From Acidimicrobiia bacterium (GTDB lineage: Bacteria > Actinomycetota > Acidimicrobiia > Spongiisociales > JAENVV01), in NCBI GenBank assembly GCA_020352575.1, contig CP070681.1, forward strand, positions 1,622,321-1,632,590: a stretch of DNA of 10,270 nt. The letters are read 5' to 3'. Below the pieces are notes generated by a model. The model was not told the origin of the DNA. It ran no database searches and saw only the letters and a list, made by a program, of their open reading frames with translations. The position numbers and the translations under genes are program-made. The stretch's first letter is position 1. Every line of letters begins with the position of its first letter. Positions 6,960 to 10,270 of this stretch are shown in pieces.

Positions 6960-8060
6960 TCAGGAGAAGACGACGGCGCTCCTGCCGAGGCTCCCCGACC
7001 GCATGGCATCGAAACCGGCGCTCGCCTGGTCGAGGGGTATCCGGTCCGTGAGGAGTCGATCGAGGTCGAGTCGGCCCGCGAGATAGAGGTCGACGAGTTC
7101 GGGGATGTCGCGCCGGAAGTGGTTCGCCCCCATGAGCACACCCTGGACGCCTCGGTTGAACCAGACGAGGCGGAACGCGCTGAGTTCCATCGTGGAGGGG
7201 ATCGGGGCGATGCCGATGAGGTACGCAGTGCCCCCGGGCCGGATCATGTCGACCACGTCCTCCATGGTGCCGGGGAGGCCGATCGCCTCGATCGCATGGT
7301 CGGCACCGCCTGCCGTGAGGCCGCGGACCATCTTCACCGGGTTGTCGGATGATGCGTTGATCGTCACGGTGGCGCCGAGTTCGGACGCGAGTGCGAGTGC
7401 GTGGTCATGGAGGTCGACGGCGATGATCGGGCTCGCCCCGGCGAGCGCAGCCGCCTGGATGGCAGACAGGCCCACGCCGCCGCATCCCACGACGACGACC
7501 GATTCCCCGGGTCGGACCCGTGCCCGGTTGACGACGGTGCCGTACCCGGTCAGGACGCCGCAGCCCAACAGCGCCGCGATGTCGAGCGGCACGTCCTTGG
7601 AGACCCGAACCAGCGAGTGCTCGTGGACGAGGAACGCCTCGGCGAGCCCGCCCACGCCGAGGAACGGATCCGCCGGCAGACCGTCGTGGGTGAGGCGGGG
7701 TGGTGAGGATTCGGGGCGTGAGAGGGGCGGCTGGTCGCGCCGTTGGCACAACCAGGTCTCGTGACGGGCGCATGCCGGGCAGGCGCCGCAGAACCGACTG
7801 ATGCAGGCGACGACATGGTCGCCGGGGGCAAAACCCGAGACGGCACTCCCGACGGCTTCGACGATGCCCGAGGCCTCGTGCCCGAGCACGGAGGGGAGCG
7901 GCGGTCGGAGGGTGCCCTCGAGGCCATGGAGGTCGCTGCGGCACAGCCCGCAGGCTGCGGTGCGTACGAGCACCTCATGGGGGGCTGGATCGTCGACGGT
8001 GACCGATCCGACGGTGAGGCCGTCGGTGCCCTCGACGAGGAGGCCGGCACGCACCTCCAT
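6960..8060 (-). CDS. Zn-dependent medium-chain alcohol dehydrogenase
   Basis: This 366-residue protein has the length and order of the medium-chain dehydrogenase family, closest in feel to the class III-like alcohol dehydrogenases of actinobacteria. Catalytic zinc residues: Cys40 in CGLCRSDLH (37-45), His61-Glu62 in GHEASG and Cys167 in GCGVLTGYG. Structural zinc residues: Cys91, 94, 97 and 105 (CGACPAC...C). The cofactor fold shows GCGGVG (192-197) and Asp216 at the end of the next strand, favouring NAD over NADP. It should oxidise an alcohol, or reduce the aldehyde, in the cytoplasm; the substrate cannot be told. It starts directly after the cytochrome c stop (TAGATG), so translation is coupled, and lies 42 bases upstream of rex. 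Alcohol dehydrogenases are classic Rex targets, but the visible Rex site is downstream of this gene, so it would not control it directly. Confidence 0.93.
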   Translation of the reverse strand: MEVRAGLLVEGTDGLTVGSVTVDDPAPHEVLVRTAACGLCRSDLHGLEGTLRPPLPSVLGHEASGIVEAVGSAVSGFAPGDHVVACISRFCGACPACARHETWLCQRRDQPPLSRPESSPPRLTHDGLPADPFLGVGGLAEAFLVHEHSLVRVSKDVPLDIAALLGCGVLTGYGTVVNRARVRPGESVVVVGCGGVGLSAIQAAALAGASPIIAVDLHDHALALASELGATVTINASSDNPVKMVRGLTAGGADHAIEAIGLPGTMEDVVDMIRPGGTAYLIGIAPIPSTMELSAFRLVWFNRGVQGVLMGANHFRRDIPELVDLYLAGRLDLDRLLTDRIPLDQASAGFDAMRSGSLGRSAVVFS

Positions 8061-8447
8061 CTACTGGAGTGACTTGAGGTAGGCGATGATGTCGGCGATC
8101 GATTCCTCGCTGAGCGAGGGGTTGCCTCCCTTGGGGGGCATCGCCACACCGGTGTCGTTGTCGGGATGGTCCGAGGCGCGGCCGTTCACGATGAGTGTGT
8201 AGAGGTCGGCTTCGGAGGTGTCCGCGACGAAGGAGGAGCCGGCGAGTTGCTTGCCGAGGCCCTGGACGCCGAGCGCGTCGGCGCCATGGCAGGCCGAGCA
8301 GGTGTTGAGGTACAACGTCTCGCCATTGGCAGCGTCGCCACCCTGGCCTGCCCCGGTCGGGGCTGCTGCATCCCCGCCGTCACCGTCGCCGCCGCAGGCT
8401 GCGACGACGAGCACGAGGGCGAAGAGGATCGCGGCGGTCTTGCGCAT
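8061..8447 (-). CDS. Lipoprotein c-type cytochrome (small monoheme)
   Basis: This 128-residue protein starts at ATG 8447, with GGAAGGA (8454-8460) 6 bases upstream. A basic N-terminus and hydrophobic stretch end in the lipobox VAAC (Cys18), so it is exported and lipid-anchored on the outer membrane face. A Gly/Asp/Ala-rich linker (19-40) leads to one cytochrome c domain: CSACH (50-54) binds the heme, and Met103 in VAMPPKGG is the likely second axial ligand. The closing SEESIADIIAYLKSL (113-127) is the usual C-terminal helix. It can shuttle electrons on the cell surface, plausibly from the diheme cytochrome c to a terminal oxidase. Its position directly before an alcohol dehydrogenase and rex suggests redox-linked expression. 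Reading the frame further upstream adds Arg/Pro-rich, non-coding-like sequence and was rejected. Confidence 0.95.
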   Translation of the reverse strand: MRKTAAILFALVLVVAACGGDGDGGDAAAPTGAGQGGDAANGETLYLNTCSACHGADALGVQGLGKQLAGSSFVADTSEADLYTLIVNGRASDHPDNDTGVAMPPKGGNPSLSEESIADIIAYLKSLQ

Positions 8448-8512
8448 CGGGGGTCCTTCCGAGACGGTGTCCACGAACATTCTTGTCGAATCCGCCGAGG
8501 GGAGGGGATGCG

Positions 8513-9928
8513 CTAGTTGCGGTGCCGTTCGCACAGGGCTCGGTACGGGCACCAGTCGCACCACGCACCCACGCGGTGCGGCGCCGACGTGGCGTCCTCC
8601 CGCGACCACGAAGCGATCTGTGTTGCAGCGTCGAAGAGGGCGCGGGCGGCCTCGGTGAGGTCGTCCGGCTCGAACACCCGCCTCGTGCAGGCCTCCTCGA
8701 GCGGGGCTCGGAGCCAGTGGTGGTGGACGGCGATTCGTTCGGCCCCGACCGCACGCGAACCGGCGACGGCGTACAACTCCTGCTCGAGGTGTGGCAGGTC
8801 GCGGGCAGCCGTCGTTCGGTGTTCGATCACTGCCGGGGTGCCGTCGGCCTCTCGGCCGGCTGCATCGGCGATGCCCAGGAACGTGACTGCGGTCGGGCCC
8901 GATGGTGTTGGCGCCGGTGCGGTGCACCCGATCGAGAGCTCCGTCGTCGTGATGTCGACCGGTGCTGGCTCAGCCTGCTGCAGCGTGAGGTGGGCGTCCC
9001 ACAGGCCGAGGAAGTCGGCCCGCTCCGAGGCAGGGAGGCCGTGCGCGTGCGCGTCCATGACCCCGGTCGGGTCATCGTCCACCAAGGCGGTGGCGATGGC
9101 TGCGTGGAACCCGATCCCCATGGCGAGGGCCGGGCCCCCGAACTCCTCGTCGCCGGGGACCGGGACATGGATGAGGGACTTCCACGCCACCCGCCTTGGG
9201 CACTGGTCGAGGTGGGCGAGCGTCGACTTCGACAACGTCACGCTCGGGGTCCCGCTGGGGGGTGGCTCGCCGACGAGCGAGGGGTAGCGGGAGCAGACCG
9301 AGACCCTCCGGCAACGCCAGCAGTGGAATCCGGGCCGGTACTCGGCCTCCCGATCACGCTCGGCCCGGGCGAGCGTGAAGAGTGCTCCGACCACTGCAGT
9401 GGCTCGTGCGGGATCGATGGGGAGCGCATCGACCTGTCCCGGCTCGAGCAGGATCTCGAGGTAGTCGACGCCGTCCTCGGCCGCGAGGGTGATGATGGCC
9501 CGTTCCTCCTCGGTGGTGGGGGATGAGGCCTTCACCTTGATGTGTTCGACCGATCCGTCATCGTGCGTCAGTTCCACCTGGATCGGGGCCGAGAGGTAGT
9601 GCGCACCGTCCTCGGAGGTCACCGAGGGCCACGGCGGCTCGAACGTGGCCACTCCCTCGTTGCCGATGTGTTCACGCCAGGCGCGGAACGCCCTGGCGCA
9701 CAACTCCCGCTGGACGGGGTCGAAGGCCCCGAGGAGGTCACGCTCGATGCGGGAGACGTCCTCCGGTGTGCCGTCGACATGCCATTGGGTGATGCAGTCG
9801 AGCACGGCCTTCCATCGGTCGAGCGATGAGCGAGGGGCACGTGTCCGCCCCGGGAGACGGCTTGCCGGGCACTTCGCCTCGAGCAGGGCGTCGTCGATAC
9901 GAATGCGCTTCGGCCCCTGGTCGTACAT
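8513..9928 (-). CDS. PD-(D/E)XK (RecB/Cas4-like) Fe-S family protein, apparently duplicated and with degenerate catalytic residues
   Basis: This is a 471-residue protein. Its C-terminal half follows the RecB/Cas4-type nuclease pattern: LSKSTLAHLDQCPRR (232-246), GIGFH (271-275), GIAD (352-355), AVIEHRTT (366-373), the QELYA helix (383-387) and CDWCPYRALC (457-466). Cys243, 457, 460 and 466 are placed like the 4Fe-4S ligands of this family. The catalytic [D/E]xK reads Glu369-His-Arg371, so the lysine is replaced. The N-terminal half shows a weaker echo: AKCPASR (18-24, Cys20) and CWRCRRVSVC (203-212) with the same CxxCx5C spacing, suggesting a second, more decayed copy. ATG 9928 is chosen because a TACGGT -10 box lies 6 bases before it; no ribosome site is visible. 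Classic members cut DNA during repair or CRISPR adaptation; this one may bind DNA without cutting. The family call is by eye and fairly good; the duplication is less certain. Confidence 0.75.
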   Translation of the reverse strand: MYDQGPKRIRIDDALLEAKCPASRLPGRTRAPRSSLDRWKAVLDCITQWHVDGTPEDVSRIERDLLGAFDPVQRELCARAFRAWREHIGNEGVATFEPPWPSVTSEDGAHYLSAPIQVELTHDDGSVEHIKVKASSPTTEEERAIITLAAEDGVDYLEILLEPGQVDALPIDPARATAVVGALFTLARAERDREAEYRPGFHCWRCRRVSVCSRYPSLVGEPPPSGTPSVTLSKSTLAHLDQCPRRVAWKSLIHVPVPGDEEFGGPALAMGIGFHAAIATALVDDDPTGVMDAHAHGLPASERADFLGLWDAHLTLQQAEPAPVDITTTELSIGCTAPAPTPSGPTAVTFLGIADAAGREADGTPAVIEHRTTAARDLPHLEQELYAVAGSRAVGAERIAVHHHWLRAPLEEACTRRVFEPDDLTEAARALFDAATQIASWSREDATSAPHRVGAWCDWCPYRALCERHRN

Positions 9929-9934
9929 GGGGGC

Positions 9935-9940
9935 ACCGTA
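9935..9940 (-). promoter_or_regulatory. -10 box of a probable leaderless promoter for the PD-(D/E)XK-like gene
   Basis: TACGGT on the minus strand fits TANNNT and is followed by 6 bases and then the ATG at 9928. There is no Shine-Dalgarno sequence, which agrees with a leaderless transcript. No good -35 box is seen. Confidence 0.45.
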
Positions 9941-9952
9941 CCGGGGCGGTGT

Positions 9953-9960
9953 GACGCGTC
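9953..9960. repeat. GACGCGTC palindrome between two divergent promoters
   Basis: A perfect 8-base palindrome lies almost midway between the two divergent -10 boxes (9935-9940 and 9969-9974). It could be a shared operator, but an 8-base palindrome is short enough to arise by chance in DNA this rich in G+C. Confidence 0.25.
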
Positions 9961-9968
9961 GGGCTTCG

Positions 9969-9974
9969 TAGACT
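9969..9974 (+). promoter_or_regulatory. -10 box of a probable leaderless promoter for the secreted protein gene
   Basis: TAGACT fits TANNNT and lies 7 bases before the GTG start at 9982. The intervening bases hold no ribosome site, so a leaderless transcript is likely. No clear -35 box is seen. Confidence 0.45.
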
Positions 9975-9981
9975 CGGCGCG

Positions 9982-10270
9982 GTGCGCTCGGGGTTCCTCT
10001 CGCTCGTCGTGCTCCTCCTCGCCATGGGCCTGCCGGCGGATGCCCAGGAGTCATGCTCCTCGCCCGAGGAGCTCGTCCAGCTGTCCCAGGGGACCTTCCT
10101 CGGCGCAGCAGTGGGTGCCGAAGGCGACGGCGACCAGGTGACCGTGACGTTCGAGGTCGAGGTCGTGTTCTCCGGACCGATCCCGTCGGACGGCACGGTC
10201 GACGTGCGGGTGCCGGCAGGGGAGTGGGACGGCCGCACCGGGACCGTGGGCATCATCGTGAACCGCGAGG
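9982..10270 (+). CDS. Secreted protein of unknown function, N-terminal 96 residues, partial
   Basis: The frame is open from GTG 9982 to the right edge with G/C-rich third positions. Residues 1-21 form a signal peptide (basic MRSG, then a hydrophobic core, with likely cleavage after ADA). The mature part starts QESC and has Cys25, then alternating hydrophobic residues such as QVTVTFEVEVVFSG (52-65), suggesting a beta-sandwich-like exported domain. No catalytic or binding motif is visible in the part present. The start is supported by a TAGACT -10 box 7 bases upstream rather than by a ribosome site. It is divergent from the PD-(D/E)XK-like gene, and the 53-base gap must hold both promoters. The rest of the gene lies outside the window, so no function can be proposed. 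Confidence 0.7.
   Translation, partial: MRSGFLSLVVLLLAMGLPADAQESCSSPEELVQLSQGTFLGAAVGAEGDGDQVTVTFEVEVVFSGPIPSDGTVDVRVPAGEWDGRTGTVGIIVNRE

Noticed and set aside
8448..8927. N-terminal extension of the lipoprotein cytochrome c to 8927
   Set aside because: It overlaps the PD-(D/E)XK-like gene, is Arg/Pro-rich, and would bury the signal peptide and lipobox.
8518..9526. Plus-strand frames opposite the PD-(D/E)XK-like gene
   Set aside because: The minus-strand product has ordered family motifs and cysteine pairs, while the plus-strand products are Arg/Gly/Ser-rich and without motifs.
9950..9965. Possible Rex site starting TGTGACGCG
   Set aside because: Only the left half matches; the right half reads GGGCT where TCACA is required.
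9929..10054. N-terminal extension of the PD-(D/E)XK-like protein to 10054
   Set aside because: It runs into the divergent secreted-protein gene and has an Arg/Pro/Gly-rich composition; the start at 9928 has a well-placed -10 box.

Overview
The window comes from a high-G+C bacterium. It is most likely an actinomycetote, perhaps close to Acidimicrobiia; this is inferred from strong G/C third positions, TANNNT -10 boxes lying 6-7 bases before start codons (leaderless style) and an actinobacterial type of Zn-dependent alcohol dehydrogenase. No phage, IS, CRISPR or RNA gene signal was seen.

Layout. (1) Positions 1-495, minus strand: the first 165 residues of a heme-copper oxidase subunit I-like (CcoN/NorB-type) membrane protein that leaves the window on the left. 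(2) 496-792: divergent intergenic region with short dyads. (3) 793-6211, plus strand: a tightly packed seven-gene operon with several stop/start overlaps of the TGATG type. It encodes an unrecognised polytopic membrane protein, a 2[4Fe-4S] ferredoxin, a split b6-type cytochrome b (PetB-like), a PetD-like subunit IV with an unusual N-terminal extension, a Tat-type Rieske protein, a large membrane-anchored diheme cytochrome c, and a small three-helix membrane protein. A rho-independent-type hairpin follows at 6252-6281. (4) 8447-6306, minus strand: a lipoprotein cytochrome c, a Zn-dependent medium-chain alcohol dehydrogenase and the redox-sensing repressor Rex, with a good Rex operator just before rex. 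(5) 9928-8513, minus strand: a protein with a PD-(D/E)XK/RecB-like Fe-S nuclease fold, apparently duplicated and with degenerate catalytic residues. (6) 9982-10270, plus strand: the start of a secreted protein that leaves the window on the right.

How they work together. The seven-gene operon encodes a b6f/b6c-like quinol:cytochrome c oxidoreductase. Quinol would be oxidised by cytochrome b plus subunit IV, with electrons passing through Rieske to the diheme cytochrome c on the outer face. The small lipoprotein cytochrome c and the neighbouring heme-copper oxidase-like gene are plausible downstream partners. Rex, which senses NADH/NAD+, sits beside an NAD-type alcohol dehydrogenase and a cytochrome c, so the right-hand operon links respiration with redox-state control.

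The most interesting points are: (a) a ferredoxin gene co-transcribed with a b6-type cytochrome that keeps the cysteine aligned with Cys35 of chloroplast cytochrome b6, the covalent heme c_n (c_i) anchor; (b) the degenerate, apparently tandem, Fe-S PD-(D/E)XK-like protein; (c) a Rex operator overlaying an apparently leaderless rex promoter; (d) a diheme cytochrome c with a long insert carrying an EF-hand-type calcium loop.
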